Assembly: GCF_014851765.1 (NCBI RefSeq) | Contig: NZ_JACVAI010000008.1 | Coordinates: forward strand, 186,001-250,000 | Reading direction: 5' to 3' | Source of the DNA: Pseudomonas sp. PDM04 | Lineage (GTDB): Bacteria > Pseudomonadota > Gammaproteobacteria > Pseudomonadales > Pseudomonadaceae | DNA length: 64,000 bases | In this document: piece after piece, positions 27,410-35,724 of the stretch | How positions within the stretch are numbered: the stretch's first letter is position 1 | How the letters are laid out: every line of letters starts with the position of its first letter | Made by a program: the position numbers and the translations under genes | Notes under the pieces: model-generated | What the model was told of the DNA's origin: nothing | Database searches by the model: none | The model's input: only the letters and a program-made list of their open reading frames with translations

Positions 27410-27425
27410 TGGCCCGACCTTTGCT
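27410..27425 (+). promoter_or_regulatory. Sigma-54 (-24/-12) promoter of the aldehyde dehydrogenase gene
   Basis: TGGCCCG-ACCT-TTGCT matches the consensus TGGCACG-N4-TTGCW at all but one position, with GG and GC correctly spaced. The predicted start of transcription is near 27437, about 55 bases before the ATG. Confidence 0.8.
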
Positions 27426-27491
27426 CTACGCTTAAGTCAAGCGCACACGCGCCACTTCCTTATAAGTACAACAAACCAAGGAGAACCCATC

Positions 27492-29012
27492 ATGCGTTAC
27501 GCTCACCCCGGTACTGAAGGCGCCAAGGTCTCGTTCAAGAGCAAGTACGGTAACTACATCGGCGGCGAGTTCGTCGCGCCTGTCAAAGGTCAGTACTTCA
27601 CCAACACCTCGCCAGTGAATGGCCAACCGATAGCCGAATTCCCCCGCTCCACGGCCGAGGACATCGACAAGGCCCTGGATGCCGCCCATGCTGCGGCGGA
27701 TGCCTGGGGTGCCACCTCCGTCCAGGCGCGCTCGCTGATCCTGCTGAAAATTGCCGATCGCATCGAACAGCACCTGGAAACCCTGGCGATCACCGAAACC
27801 TGGGACAACGGCAAGGCCGTTCGCGAAACCCTCAACGCCGACATTCCGCTGGCCGCCGATCACTTCCGCTATTTCGCCGGTTGCCTGCGCGCCCAGGAAG
27901 GCAGCGCTGCCGAGATCGACGGCAACACCGTGGCCTATCACATCCATGAACCGCTGGGCGTGGTCGGGCAGATCATCCCGTGGAACTTCCCGATTTTGAT
28001 GGCCGCGTGGAAACTCGCCCCAGCCCTGGCCGCCGGTAACTGCGTGGTGCTCAAGCCTGCCGAGCAAACTCCGCTGGGCATCACCGTGCTGGTCGAACTG
28101 ATTGGCGACCTGCTGCCACCAGGCGTCCTCAACGTCGTGCAAGGCTTTGGCAAGGAAGCCGGTGAAGCCCTGGCCACCAGCAAGCGTATCGCCAAGATTG
28201 CCTTCACCGGCTCGACCCCGGTCGGTTCGCACATCATGAAATGTGCGGCGGAGAACATCATTCCGTCCACCGTGGAACTGGGTGGCAAATCGCCGAACAT
28301 CTTCTTCGAAGACATCATGCAGGCCGAGCCGACCTTCATCGAGAAAGCCGCCGAAGGTCTGGTCCTGGCGTTCTTCAACCAGGGCGAAGTCTGCACCTGC
28401 CCTTCCCGTGCCCTGGTGCAGGAGTCGATCTACGACGAGTTCATGAAAGTGGTCATGAACAAAGTCCTGCAAATCAAACGCGGCGACCCGCTGGACACCG
28501 ACACCATGGTCGGCGCCCAGGCTTCCGAGCAGCAATTCGACAAAATCCTCTCGTACCTGGAAATCGCCAAGGGCGAAGGCGCCGAGCTGCTGACTGGCGG
28601 CAAGGTGGAAAAACTCGAGGGCAACCTGGCGAGCGGCTACTACATCCAGCCGACCCTGCTCAAGGGCACCAACAAGATGCGCGTGTTCCAGGAGGAAATC
28701 TTTGGCCCGGTGGTGAGCATCACCACCTTCAAGGACGAAGCCGAAGCCCTGGCCATTGCCAATGACACCGAGTTCGGCCTCGGCGCCGGCCTCTGGACCC
28801 GCGACATCAACCGCGCCTATCGCATGGGCCGCGCCATCAAGGCCGGTCGTGTATGGACCAACTGCTACCACCTGTACCCGGCCCATGCCGCGTTCGGCGG
28901 TTACAAGAAGTCCGGCGTCGGCCGTGAAACTCACAAGATGATGCTCGATCACTATCAGCAGACCAAAAACCTGCTGGTGAGCTACGACATCAATCCGCTG
29001 GGCTTTTTCTAA
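27492..29012 (+). CDS. NAD-dependent aldehyde dehydrogenase (ExaC/AcoD-like)
   Basis: This 506-residue enzyme oxidises acetaldehyde or a similar aldehyde to the acid. Catalytic residues are Glu262 (STVELGGKSPN) and Cys301 (NQGEVCTCPS). The NAD-fold segments GQIIPWNFPILMAAWKLAPA and FTGSTPVG are present, and the C-terminal LVSYDINPLGFF is typical of the ExaC group. AAGGAG precedes the ATG. The sigma-54 promoter, the divergent activator and downstream eutBC place it in ethanolamine use, where ammonia-lyase releases acetaldehyde. A frame extending back to 27039 is non-coding leader. Confidence 0.94.
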   Translation: MRYAHPGTEGAKVSFKSKYGNYIGGEFVAPVKGQYFTNTSPVNGQPIAEFPRSTAEDIDKALDAAHAAADAWGATSVQARSLILLKIADRIEQHLETLAITETWDNGKAVRETLNADIPLAADHFRYFAGCLRAQEGSAAEIDGNTVAYHIHEPLGVVGQIIPWNFPILMAAWKLAPALAAGNCVVLKPAEQTPLGITVLVELIGDLLPPGVLNVVQGFGKEAGEALATSKRIAKIAFTGSTPVGSHIMKCAAENIIPSTVELGGKSPNIFFEDIMQAEPTFIEKAAEGLVLAFFNQGEVCTCPSRALVQESIYDEFMKVVMNKVLQIKRGDPLDTDTMVGAQASEQQFDKILSYLEIAKGEGAELLTGGKVEKLEGNLASGYYIQPTLLKGTNKMRVFQEEIFGPVVSITTFKDEAEALAIANDTEFGLGAGLWTRDINRAYRMGRAIKAGRVWTNCYHLYPAHAAFGGYKKSGVGRETHKMMLDHYQQTKNLLVSYDINPLGFF

Positions 29013-29053
29013 AGGCCAAGGGCGAGGCAGGCAAACCTGCCTCGCTCCGCCAC

Positions 29054-29125
29054 AGCCATCGCGAGCAGGCTCGCTCCCACAGGTCTTTCACCTACCCTGT
29101 GGGAGCGAGCCTGCTCGCGATGGCT
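29054..29125. repeat. REPIN: perfect inverted REP pair
   Basis: Two 30-base arms (AGCCATCGCGAGCAGGCTCG... and its exact complement) are separated by 12 bases. It is one of the two most perfect copies of the family in the window and lies between the aldehyde dehydrogenase and eutB. Confidence 0.92.
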
Positions 29126-29157
29126 TTTCAACGGACACACTCCATGCCCGGGCGCCC

Positions 29158-29173
29158 TGGCGCAGCCTTTGCA
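29158..29173 (+). promoter_or_regulatory. Sigma-54 (-24/-12) promoter of eutBC
   Basis: TGGCGCA-GCCT-TTGCA keeps the GG and GC elements with N4 spacing. The predicted start is near 29185, 41 bases before the eutB ATG. A second unit with the same promoter class supports joint control by the adjacent activator. Confidence 0.65.
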
Positions 29174-29225
29174 TGCTCACAACACCCCTTCCTCGGGTAC
29201 ACACACTTCAGGAGGACACCGCCCC

Positions 29226-30614
29226 ATGGCCTCGTTTGCCCATTCCATCGGCGCCCAGACCTATCGCTTCGACAGCCTCAAGGACGTCATGGCCAAGGCC
29301 AGTCCCGCGCGTTCCGGGGACTTCCTGGCCGGCGTTGCGGCGCTCAACGATGGTGAACGCGTCGCCGCGCAAATGGCCCTGGCGGACATTCCTCTCACCC
29401 ACTTCCTGCAGGAAGTGCTGATTCCCTACGAGACCGATGAAGTCACCCGACTGATCATCGACACCCACGACCAACACGCCTTCGCCGCCGTCAGCCACCT
29501 GACCGTCGGTGGCTTGCGCGACTGGCTGCTCAGCGAGGCCGCCGACGAACAGAGCCTGCGCGCCCTCGCCCCCGGGTTGACGCCGGAGATGGCCGCGGCA
29601 GTGTCCAAGCTGATGCGCGTACAGGATCTGGTGCTGGTGGCGCAGAAAATCCGCGTGGTCACGCAGTTTCGCGGCACCATGGGCCTGCGCGGACGCCTCT
29701 CCACGCGCCTGCAACCCAATCACCCCACCGACGAACCGGCCGGTATTGCCGCGAGCATTCTCGACGGCCTGCTCTACGGCAACGGTGACGCGATGATCGG
29801 CATCAACCCGGCCACCGACAGCATTGCCTCGATTTGCGCGATGCTGGAAATGCTCGATGCGATCATCCAGCGCTACGAAATTCCGACGCAGGCCTGCGTG
29901 CTGACCCACGTCACCACGTCCATCGAAGCCATCAATCGGGGCATCCCGCTGGACCTGGTGTTCCAGTCGATCGCCGGCACCGAAGCGGCCAACGCCAGCT
30001 TCGGCATCAGTCTGAACCTGTTGCAGGAAGGCTACGAAGCCGGGCTCAGCCTCAAGCGCGGCGGGCAGAACCTGATGTATTTCGAGACCGGCCAGGGCAG
30101 CGCCCTGTCGGCCAACGCCCATCACGGCGTCGATCAACAAACCTGCGAAACCCGTGCCTACGCCGTGGCGCGACACTTCAAACCGTTCCTGGTCAACACC
30201 GTGGTCGGATTCATCGGACCGGAATACCTCTACAACGGCAAACAGATCATCCGCGCCGGCCTCGAGGATCACTTCTGCGGCAAGCTCCTGGGCGTGCCGA
30301 TGGGCTGCGACATCTGCTACACCAACCATGCGGAAGCCGACCAGGACGACATGGACACCCTGCTGACCCTGCTGGGCGTGGCCGGGATCAACTTCATCAT
30401 GGGCATCCCCGGTTCCGACGACATCATGCTCAATTACCAGACCACCTCGTTCCACGACGCACTCTATGCCCGGCAAACCCTGGGCCTGCGCCCGGCGCCG
30501 GAGTTCGAACAATGGCTGGCGAACATGGGTATCTTCACCCAGGCCGGCGGCAAGATTCAGTTCGGCAGCCAACTGCCACCGGCGTTTCGTCAGGCCTTGG
30601 CGCAATTGGGATGA
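29226..30614 (+). CDS. eutB: Ethanolamine ammonia-lyase large subunit
   Basis: This 462-residue subunit forms the TIM-barrel catalytic core that, with adenosylcobalamin, converts ethanolamine to acetaldehyde and ammonia. Segments include GRLSTRLQPNHPTDEPAGI, YFETGQGSALSANAHHGVDQ and LGVPMGCDICYTNHAEADQ. AGGAGG lies ten bases before the ATG at 29226; upstream in-frame codons overlap the sigma-54 promoter and are rejected. The stop overlaps eutC. No ethanolamine permease or carboxysome-type eut gene is present. Confidence 0.96.
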   Translation: MASFAHSIGAQTYRFDSLKDVMAKASPARSGDFLAGVAALNDGERVAAQMALADIPLTHFLQEVLIPYETDEVTRLIIDTHDQHAFAAVSHLTVGGLRDWLLSEAADEQSLRALAPGLTPEMAAAVSKLMRVQDLVLVAQKIRVVTQFRGTMGLRGRLSTRLQPNHPTDEPAGIAASILDGLLYGNGDAMIGINPATDSIASICAMLEMLDAIIQRYEIPTQACVLTHVTTSIEAINRGIPLDLVFQSIAGTEAANASFGISLNLLQEGYEAGLSLKRGGQNLMYFETGQGSALSANAHHGVDQQTCETRAYAVARHFKPFLVNTVVGFIGPEYLYNGKQIIRAGLEDHFCGKLLGVPMGCDICYTNHAEADQDDMDTLLTLLGVAGINFIMGIPGSDDIMLNYQTTSFHDALYARQTLGLRPAPEFEQWLANMGIFTQAGGKIQFGSQLPPAFRQALAQLG

Positions 30615-31447
30615 GCACCGAAATGGATAAACCTGCTGGCGATCCACAAAACCCGTTGCTGGAGCTGCGCCGCCTGACCCCCGCACGCATTGCGCTGGGC
30701 CGCACCGGTACCAGCCTGCCCACCGGCGCGCAACTGGATTTCCAGTACGCCCACGCCCAGGCCCGGGACGCGGTGCATCTGGCGTTCGATCATGCCGAAC
30801 TCCGCGCGCAACTGGCCGAAGGTGGCTACAACACACTGCTGCTGCACAGCGCCGCACCGAATCGCGACACCTACCTGCAACGCCCCGATTTGGGGCGCAA
30901 GCTGTGCGACGCGTCGGCGCAGACCCTGCGCGACTATGCCTCAACCCATCCCGACGGCCTCGATCTGGCGATCGTGGTGGCCGATGGTTTGTCGGCACTG
31001 GCGGTTCACCGGCATGCGGCGCCGTTCCTGGCGCGTCTGCAGGAACAGATCGCGGTCGAAGGCTGGGCGGTGTCGCCGGTGGTGCTGGTGGAGCAAGGCC
31101 GGGTCGCCGTCGCCGATGAGGTCGGCCAGTTGCTGAACGCCAAAATGGTGGTGATCCTGATCGGCGAACGCCCTGGCCTCAGCTCGCCGGACAGCCTTGG
31201 CTTGTATTTCACCTACAATCCCAGGGTTGGCCTGACGGACGCCCATCGCAACTGCATTTCCAACGTGCGGCTGGAGGGCCTGAGTTACGGCATGGCCGCA
31301 CACCGCCTGTTGTACCTGATGCGGGAAGCCTGTCGGCGGCAGCTGTCGGGCGTCAACCTCAAGGACGAAGCACAGGTGCAAACACTGGCCTCCGACGCTG
31401 GGACCAACACGAAGGGCAATTTCCTACTGAACACGCCGAATACCTGA
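30611..31447 (+). CDS. eutC: Ethanolamine ammonia-lyase small subunit
   Basis: This 278-residue subunit completes the B12-dependent lyase and holds part of the cobalamin site (VVADGLSALAVHRHAAPFL; IGERPGLSSPDSLGLYFTY). The ATG overlaps the eutB stop as ATGA, so the subunits are translationally coupled. The long frame starting at 29834 is a shadow of eutB and only its last part is real. Need for cobalamin connects it with btuB and btuF at 51-54 kb. Confidence 0.95.
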   Translation: MSTEMDKPAGDPQNPLLELRRLTPARIALGRTGTSLPTGAQLDFQYAHAQARDAVHLAFDHAELRAQLAEGGYNTLLLHSAAPNRDTYLQRPDLGRKLCDASAQTLRDYASTHPDGLDLAIVVADGLSALAVHRHAAPFLARLQEQIAVEGWAVSPVVLVEQGRVAVADEVGQLLNAKMVVILIGERPGLSSPDSLGLYFTYNPRVGLTDAHRNCISNVRLEGLSYGMAAHRLLYLMREACRRQLSGVNLKDEAQVQTLASDAGTNTKGNFLLNTPNT

Positions 31448-31561
31448 ACCGTTTCCGCATTGCGTTTCTGCGCCTGATTCAGGCAGGATCGAACCACGGC
31501 CGCCAAGGGTTTCCTATTGCCGTCACGATGTCAGACAGCCACTTGAAGACGAGACCTATCG

Positions 31562-32017
31562 ATGCGGATTATTCAAGCGACCCTCGAACACCTGGACCTG
31601 TTGACCCCGCTGTTCGTCAAATATCGCGAGTTTTATGGCTCCCTGCCCTATCCGGATTCGTCCCGGGCCTTCCTCGAGAAACGCCTGCGCCGCAAGGAGT
31701 CGGTGATCTACCTGGCCTTGTCCGATGACGACAAACTGATGGGCTTCTGTCAGTTGTACCCGAGCTTTTCCTCGCTTTCGCTCAAGCGCGTGTGGATCCT
31801 CAACGACATCTACGTCGCCGAAGATGCCCGCCGTCAGCTGGTGGCCGACAACCTGATCCGCACCGCGAAGAAAATGGCCAAGGAAACCAATGCCGTGCGC
31901 ATGCGCGTTTCCACCAGCAGCGACAACCGGGTGGCGCAGAAAACCTACGAGTCCATCGGTTTCAAGGAAGACACCGAGTTCAAGAACTACGTGCTGCCGA
32001 TCAGCGAAGAACTCTGA
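31562..32017 (+). CDS. GNAT family N-acetyltransferase
   Basis: This 151-residue acetyltransferase has the GNAT core: VWILNDIYVAEDARRQLVADNLI (motif A strand and acetyl-CoA loop, though the usual Q/RxxGxG/A is replaced by ARRQLV), then NRVAQKTYESIGFKED (motif B). Its substrate is unknown. It follows eutC by 114 bp and may be transcribed with it. A similar gene is recalled next to eutC in P. aeruginosa. Confidence 0.85.
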   Translation: MRIIQATLEHLDLLTPLFVKYREFYGSLPYPDSSRAFLEKRLRRKESVIYLALSDDDKLMGFCQLYPSFSSLSLKRVWILNDIYVAEDARRQLVADNLIRTAKKMAKETNAVRMRVSTSSDNRVAQKTYESIGFKEDTEFKNYVLPISEEL

Positions 32018-32035
32018 TCTTTCCTCTGCAGCACC

Positions 32036-32117
32036 GAGCTCGCTCGCGATGGACGACGGGGCAACATGGGCATCCTGTAACTCCCCGTCATCGCTGCCCT
32101 CCATTGCGAGCGAGCTC
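32036..32117. repeat. REP variant inverted pair with nested stem
   Basis: GAGCTCGCTCGCGATGGA and its near-complement TCCATTGCGAGCGAGCTC bound the region. A second pair, GACGGGG and CCCCGTC, nests inside. The core differs from the main REP family (GAGCTCGCTCGCG), which suggests a second subfamily. Confidence 0.75.
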
Positions 32118-32193
32118 GCGCCTGCAAAGTCACCGTCCGTCTTCAGCGAAATCCCCCGCTACAAACTCGGCGCGCTTTTGACGTGTCTGCCCG

Positions 32194-32199
32194 TATAAT
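32194..32199 (+). promoter_or_regulatory. -10 box upstream of the DedA gene
   Basis: A perfect TATAAT (in CCCGTATAATGCGG) lies about 100 bases before the dedA ATG at 32302. The best -35-like match nearby is weak, so only the -10 element is claimed. Confidence 0.5.
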
Positions 32200-32301
32200 G
32201 CGGACCTTTCCGGCTTGTAAGAAAAACTACATTCGTGTGTAGCCTTTCGCGAAGTCATCCGCACAGGCCTGCCGAGTCGGGCCGTTACCACAGGTGCCCC
32301 C

Positions 32302-32958
32302 ATGGATTTCAACCCGCTCGATCTTGTCCTGCATCTCGATGTCTACCTCGACTTGCTGGTAAACAATTACGGGCCTTGGATCTACGCCATCCTGTTTCTG
32401 GTCATCTTCTGCGAGACCGGCCTGGTGGTCATGCCGTTCCTGCCGGGCGATTCCCTGTTGTTCATCGCGGGCGCCGTGGCGGCTGGCGGTGGCATGGACC
32501 CGGTTCTGCTGGGTGGCTTACTGATGCTGGCGGCCATTCTGGGTGACAGCACCAACTACGTGATTGGCAGAACGGCGGGCGAGCGCCTGTTCAGCAACCC
32601 GAACTCGAAAATCTTCCGCCGCGATTACCTGCAGCAAACCCACGACTTCTATGACAAACACGGCGGCAAGACCGTGACCATGGCGCGATTCCTGCCGATC
32701 GTCCGCACCTTTGCGCCGTTCGTCGCCGGCGTGGCGAAAATGCCTTATCCGCGTTTCTTCTTTTTCAGCGTGCTCGGCACCATCCTCTGGGTCGGCGGGC
32801 TGGTGACGCTCGGCTATTTCTTTGGCAACGTACCGTTCATCAAGAAAAATCTGTCACTGCTGGTGGTGGGCATCATCCTGCTGTCACTGGTGCCGATGAT
32901 CATCGGTGTGTTCCGCAGCCGCTTCGGCAGCGCCGCGTCCAAAGCCGAACCGCGCTGA
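32302..32958 (+). CDS. DedA family membrane protein
   Basis: This 218-residue protein has several transmembrane segments and the DedA signature residues: Glu39 (CETGLVVMPFLPGDSLL), Asp82 (GDSTNYVIGR), Arg129 and Arg135 (ARFLPIVRTFAPFVAGV). The family includes YqjA/YghB and UptA-like proteins linked to undecaprenyl-phosphate flipping and membrane potential. It is unfused, unlike the DedA-PAP2 protein at 16714. mtfA starts three bases after its stop, so they form an operon. Confidence 0.93.
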   Translation: MDFNPLDLVLHLDVYLDLLVNNYGPWIYAILFLVIFCETGLVVMPFLPGDSLLFIAGAVAAGGGMDPVLLGGLLMLAAILGDSTNYVIGRTAGERLFSNPNSKIFRRDYLQQTHDFYDKHGGKTVTMARFLPIVRTFAPFVAGVAKMPYPRFFFFSVLGTILWVGGLVTLGYFFGNVPFIKKNLSLLVVGIILLSLVPMIIGVFRSRFGSAASKAEPR

Positions 32959-32961
32959 ACG

Positions 32962-33774
32962 ATGTGGTCGCTCAGCGCCTGGCGCCGCCGGCGCATCCTG
33001 GCCAGGCACCCGATCGCCGATGACATGTGGCAGCGGGTGCGCCATCACCTGAGCTTTCTCGACGGCATCAGCGCCGCTGAAGACCAATGGTTGCGCGAAG
33101 CCAGCGTATTGTTCCTCGAAGACAAACACCTGACCGCCCTTCCCGGCGTCGAACTGCATCAGGAACAGCGTCTGTTGCTCGCGGCCCAGGCCCAGTTGCC
33201 GCTGCTCAACCTGGGTGACCTCAACTGGTACCAGGGTTTTCACGAAATCGTCCTTTACCCCGACGATTTCCTCAGCCCGCAACGCCATCGCGACGCCAGT
33301 GGCGTCGAACACGAGTGGGACGGCGAACACAGCGGTGAGGCCTGGCAGCAAGGCCCGGTCATTCTCGCCTGGCCCGGGGTGATGGCCAGTGGTGGCTGGG
33401 AAGGCTACAACCTGGTGATCCACGAGCTCGCGCATAAACTCGACATGCTCAACGGCGACGCCAACGGCCTGCCGCCGCTGCACCCCGACATGCGCGTCAG
33501 TGACTGGGCGCGGGTCATGCAAGCGGCCTATGACGACCTCGACCAGCAACTGGAGCGCAACCCGGACGCCGAAACCGCCATCGATCCCTACGCGGCGGAA
33601 AACCCGGCCGAGTTCTTCGCCGTCACCAGCGAATACTTCTTCAGCGCCCCGGACCTGCTGCACGAGGCCTACCCGGATGTCTATGAGCAATTGAAGCTGT
33701 TTTACCGCCAGGACCCGTTGGCCCGACTACGGCAACTTCTGGCCGAAGACCCGGTCTATCAGCCACGCGACTAA
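32962..33774 (+). CDS. mtfA: M90 zinc metallopeptidase MtfA
   Basis: This 270-residue cytosolic peptidase has the zinc motif His154-Glu-Leu-Ala-His158 (VIHELAHKLDM), with the third ligand probably Glu217 (NPAEFFAV). In E. coli MtfA (Mlc titration factor A) binds Mlc and affects glucose uptake; the role in pseudomonads is not known. It is immediately downstream of dedA. Confidence 0.92.
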   Translation: MWSLSAWRRRRILARHPIADDMWQRVRHHLSFLDGISAAEDQWLREASVLFLEDKHLTALPGVELHQEQRLLLAAQAQLPLLNLGDLNWYQGFHEIVLYPDDFLSPQRHRDASGVEHEWDGEHSGEAWQQGPVILAWPGVMASGGWEGYNLVIHELAHKLDMLNGDANGLPPLHPDMRVSDWARVMQAAYDDLDQQLERNPDAETAIDPYAAENPAEFFAVTSEYFFSAPDLLHEAYPDVYEQLKLFYRQDPLARLRQLLAEDPVYQPRD

Positions 33775-33810
33775 GACTTCTGGTCCATAGCGTCCGTGGC
33801 GGAATATGCC

Positions 33811-33816
33811 TATAAT
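33811..33816 (+). promoter_or_regulatory. -10 box of ppa
   Basis: TATAAT (in GCCTATAATCGCC) lies 40 bases before the ppa ATG. The -35 region is not obvious. Confidence 0.55.
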
Positions 33817-33856
33817 CGCCGCCACTTTTTGGTCAACTAACCGGGGGCACAGCCCA

Positions 33857-34384
33857 ATGAGCTACAGCAAGATTCCAGCTGGCAAAGACCTGCCGAACGA
33901 CATCTACGTCGCGATCGAGATTCCGGCCAACCACGCGCCGATCAAATACGAAATCGACAAAGACAGCGATTGCCTGTTCGTTGACCGTTTCATGGCCACC
34001 CCGATGTTCTACCCGGCCAACTACGGTTACATCCCCAACACCCTGGCTGACGACGGTGATCCCCTCGACGTGCTGGTCGTGACCCCTTACCCGGTCGCAC
34101 CAGGCTCGGTGATCCGCGCGCGTCCAGTCGGCATCCTGAACATGACCGACGACGGCGGCGGCGATGCCAAAGTCATCGCAGTCCCACACGACAAGCTGTC
34201 CCAACTGTACGTCGACGTGAAGGAATACACCGACCTGCCCGCACTGCTGATCCAGCAGATCGAGCACTTCTTCGCGAACTACAAGGATCTCGAAAAAGGC
34301 AAATGGGTGAAGATCGAAGGCTGGGACGGCGCAGACGCCGCCCGTGCTGCGATCACCAAGTCGGTTGCTGCCTACAAAGGCTAA
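33857..34384 (+). CDS. ppa: Inorganic pyrophosphatase
   Basis: This 175-residue family I pyrophosphatase hydrolyses PPi and pulls biosynthesis forward. The signature DGDPLDVLV (Asp66, Asp68, Asp71) and Asp103 correspond to the E. coli metal ligands. The N-terminus SYSKIPAGKDLPNDIYVAIE is standard, so the upstream start at 33806 is rejected. A strong terminator follows. Confidence 0.97.
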   Translation: MSYSKIPAGKDLPNDIYVAIEIPANHAPIKYEIDKDSDCLFVDRFMATPMFYPANYGYIPNTLADDGDPLDVLVVTPYPVAPGSVIRARPVGILNMTDDGGGDAKVIAVPHDKLSQLYVDVKEYTDLPALLIQQIEHFFANYKDLEKGKWVKIEGWDGADAARAAITKSVAAYKG

Positions 34385-34417
34385 AAGCGGCTGTCAGCCT
34401 TGAGCGGCCCGCTTCAA

Positions 34418-34445
34418 AAAAAACCCCGGTAATCCGGGGTTTTTT
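34418..34445 (+). terminator. Rho-independent terminator of ppa
   Basis: CCCCGG pairs with CCGGGG around TAAT. Eight A residues lie before it and six T residues after, which can extend the stem or serve both directions. It marks the end of the conserved block before the accessory segment. Confidence 0.92.
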
Positions 34446-34463
34446 GTGCCTGGAAGAATGCTT

Positions 34464-34480
34464 TTAAACACACCGTTTAA
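34464..34480. promoter_or_regulatory. Operator-like inverted repeat upstream of the S24 repressor
   Basis: TTAAAC-ACACC-GTTTAA is a perfect six-base inverted repeat in an AT-rich leader. A further half-like GTTTAA occurs near 34503. Phage-type repressors commonly bind such sites to control themselves. Confidence 0.4.
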
Positions 34481-34609
34481 CAAATCGGCGGTTTGGTTTT
34501 TTCTGTTTAATTTCCACAAGATACGTCTTACATGAGGACGCAAATTTCCCGCGCAATTTGAACAAGTCGTTTATTCAAAGCCTTCAGCGGCGCACGTAGA
34601 CTCGTGTTT

Positions 34610-35362
34610 ATGAAAAAGAACAAAACCTGCGGCCTTCGCTTCAAAATGCTCCTGAAAATGGCGGACATCACGACGACCGGCTTCGCCGAAGTCCTGAAGA
34701 TCGACAACGCACAAACCGTCCACAACTGGTACACCCGTGGCGTGCCCGACTACCGCATCGAGGAAGTCGCCAGGAAACTTTCGGTCAACAGCGAGTGGCT
34801 GAAAACCGGCGAAGGCCCAAAAGACGCCAGGCACCTGCGTCTGGTCAGCGATACCGGCGACACCTTCGACGCCCAGGCCCTGAGGGGCGTGTACACCGTT
34901 ATCGAACCCACGGACGTCGAGCTGCCTTTCTTCAGGGAGGTTCCCGTCGCACCAGGCTCGAACAAAACCCACGTCATCGTCGACAACAGCCAACCAATCC
35001 GCCTGCCGCGCAGCCACCTCGACTCCCTGGAAATCAACTACGGGGATGCCATCTGCGCCTACATGATCGGCAACAGCATGGCCGAGAAAATTGGCGACGG
35101 CTCGACCCTCGCCATCGATCGCGGCCTGACCCAGATCGTCGATGGGGAAATCTATGCGATCGAGCACGACGGCATGCTGAGAATCAAATACCTGCACCGC
35201 ATGCCCGGCAATGGACTGCGCCTGCGCAGTCACAACAGTGCCGAATACCCGGATGAAATCTTCCGGGCGGCCCAAATCGAAGAGCAGCACATCAGGGTCC
35301 TGGGATGGGTATTCTGGAGCTCCACCCTGAACAAGCGCCGTCCGCCGCTACCGTTCCTGTGA
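34610..35362 (+). CDS. Phage-type repressor with S24 (LexA-like) domain
   Basis: This 250-residue protein has a CI-type helix-turn-helix domain at about 10-70 (IDNAQTVHNWYTRGVPDYRI; LSVNSEWLKTGEGP). A peptidase S24 domain follows, with Ser156 (GNSMAEK) and Lys193 (MLRIKYL) as the dyad. No Ala-Gly or Cys-Gly cleavage site is obvious in the linker (about 85-110), so RecA-stimulated self-cleavage may be lost. No phage structural, integrase or antirepressor genes surround it. ATG 34610 is preferred over a GTG two codons upstream; no good ribosome binding site is seen for either. It may be a domesticated prophage remnant. Confidence 0.87.
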   Translation: MKKNKTCGLRFKMLLKMADITTTGFAEVLKIDNAQTVHNWYTRGVPDYRIEEVARKLSVNSEWLKTGEGPKDARHLRLVSDTGDTFDAQALRGVYTVIEPTDVELPFFREVPVAPGSNKTHVIVDNSQPIRLPRSHLDSLEINYGDAICAYMIGNSMAEKIGDGSTLAIDRGLTQIVDGEIYAIEHDGMLRIKYLHRMPGNGLRLRSHNSAEYPDEIFRAAQIEEQHIRVLGWVFWSSTLNKRRPPLPFL

Positions 35363-35592
35363 TCCCCCGGAGCAAGCCCGCGCCCTCCAGATACGCACAC
35401 CAAAAACTGGGAATTTCGCAAAAAAATCAGTATGCTGCGCCCCACATTTGCGCATCGACCCGCTCAGCGGCTCAGATCGCACCGACGAAGCAGATGATTT
35501 TCTCGCCGAGTCCCACAGCCGGACGCAAGATCCGGGTGTACGTTTTGAAGGCTGGCGAGGTTTACCAAAAATGAACCAAGCCAGTCCCCGAG

Positions 35593-35616
35593 AAGCCGGC
35601 CACAAGCCGGCTTTTT
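35593..35616 (+). terminator. Rho-independent terminator in the gene-free stretch
   Basis: AAGCCGGC and GCCGGCTT form an eight-base-pair stem with a five-base loop, followed by T residues. It could end the repressor transcript or a separate small RNA. Confidence 0.75.
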
Positions 35617-35692
35617 AATGTCTGGAAGAAAGCACGCCTGTCATCTGAAACTCTTTAAGAGGGGTTGCCGGGCCAGCACCGCAATTGCTAAC

Positions 35693-35712
35693 GTAACGAC
35701 AAACGTCATTAC
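35693..35712. promoter_or_regulatory. Antitoxin operator candidate
   Basis: GTAACGAC-AAAC-GTCATTAC is an eight-base inverted repeat with one mismatch. It overlaps the likely -10 region (TAACGT, 35689-35694; -35 TTGCCG, 35665-35670), 13 bases before the antitoxin ATG. Ribbon-helix-helix antitoxins usually repress from such a site. Confidence 0.55.
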
Positions 35713-35724
35713 AGGCATACCACC

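Larger units (their letters stand above)
35363..35724 (+). other. Gene-free stretch with promoter-like element and terminator; possible small RNA
   Basis: No convincing gene fills these 362 bases. A TATGCT box (35431-35436) follows an A-rich run. Near 35571 a 15-codon frame (NQASPREAGHKPAF after the Met) runs into the terminator at 35593. A transcript of about 150-170 bases from near 35443 to 35615 is possible. An 89-codon frame starting inside the repressor gene also ends here but has no family features. Confidence 0.35.

Noticed and set aside
29208..30998. A 596-codon minus-strand frame opposite eutB and eutC
   Set aside because: eutB and eutC have full motifs and good ribosome binding sites; the antisense product has none.
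35305..35574. An 89-codon frame starting inside the S24 repressor gene
   Set aside because: No ribosome binding site or family features. It starts out of frame within a real gene, so it is kept only as part of the unexplained stretch.
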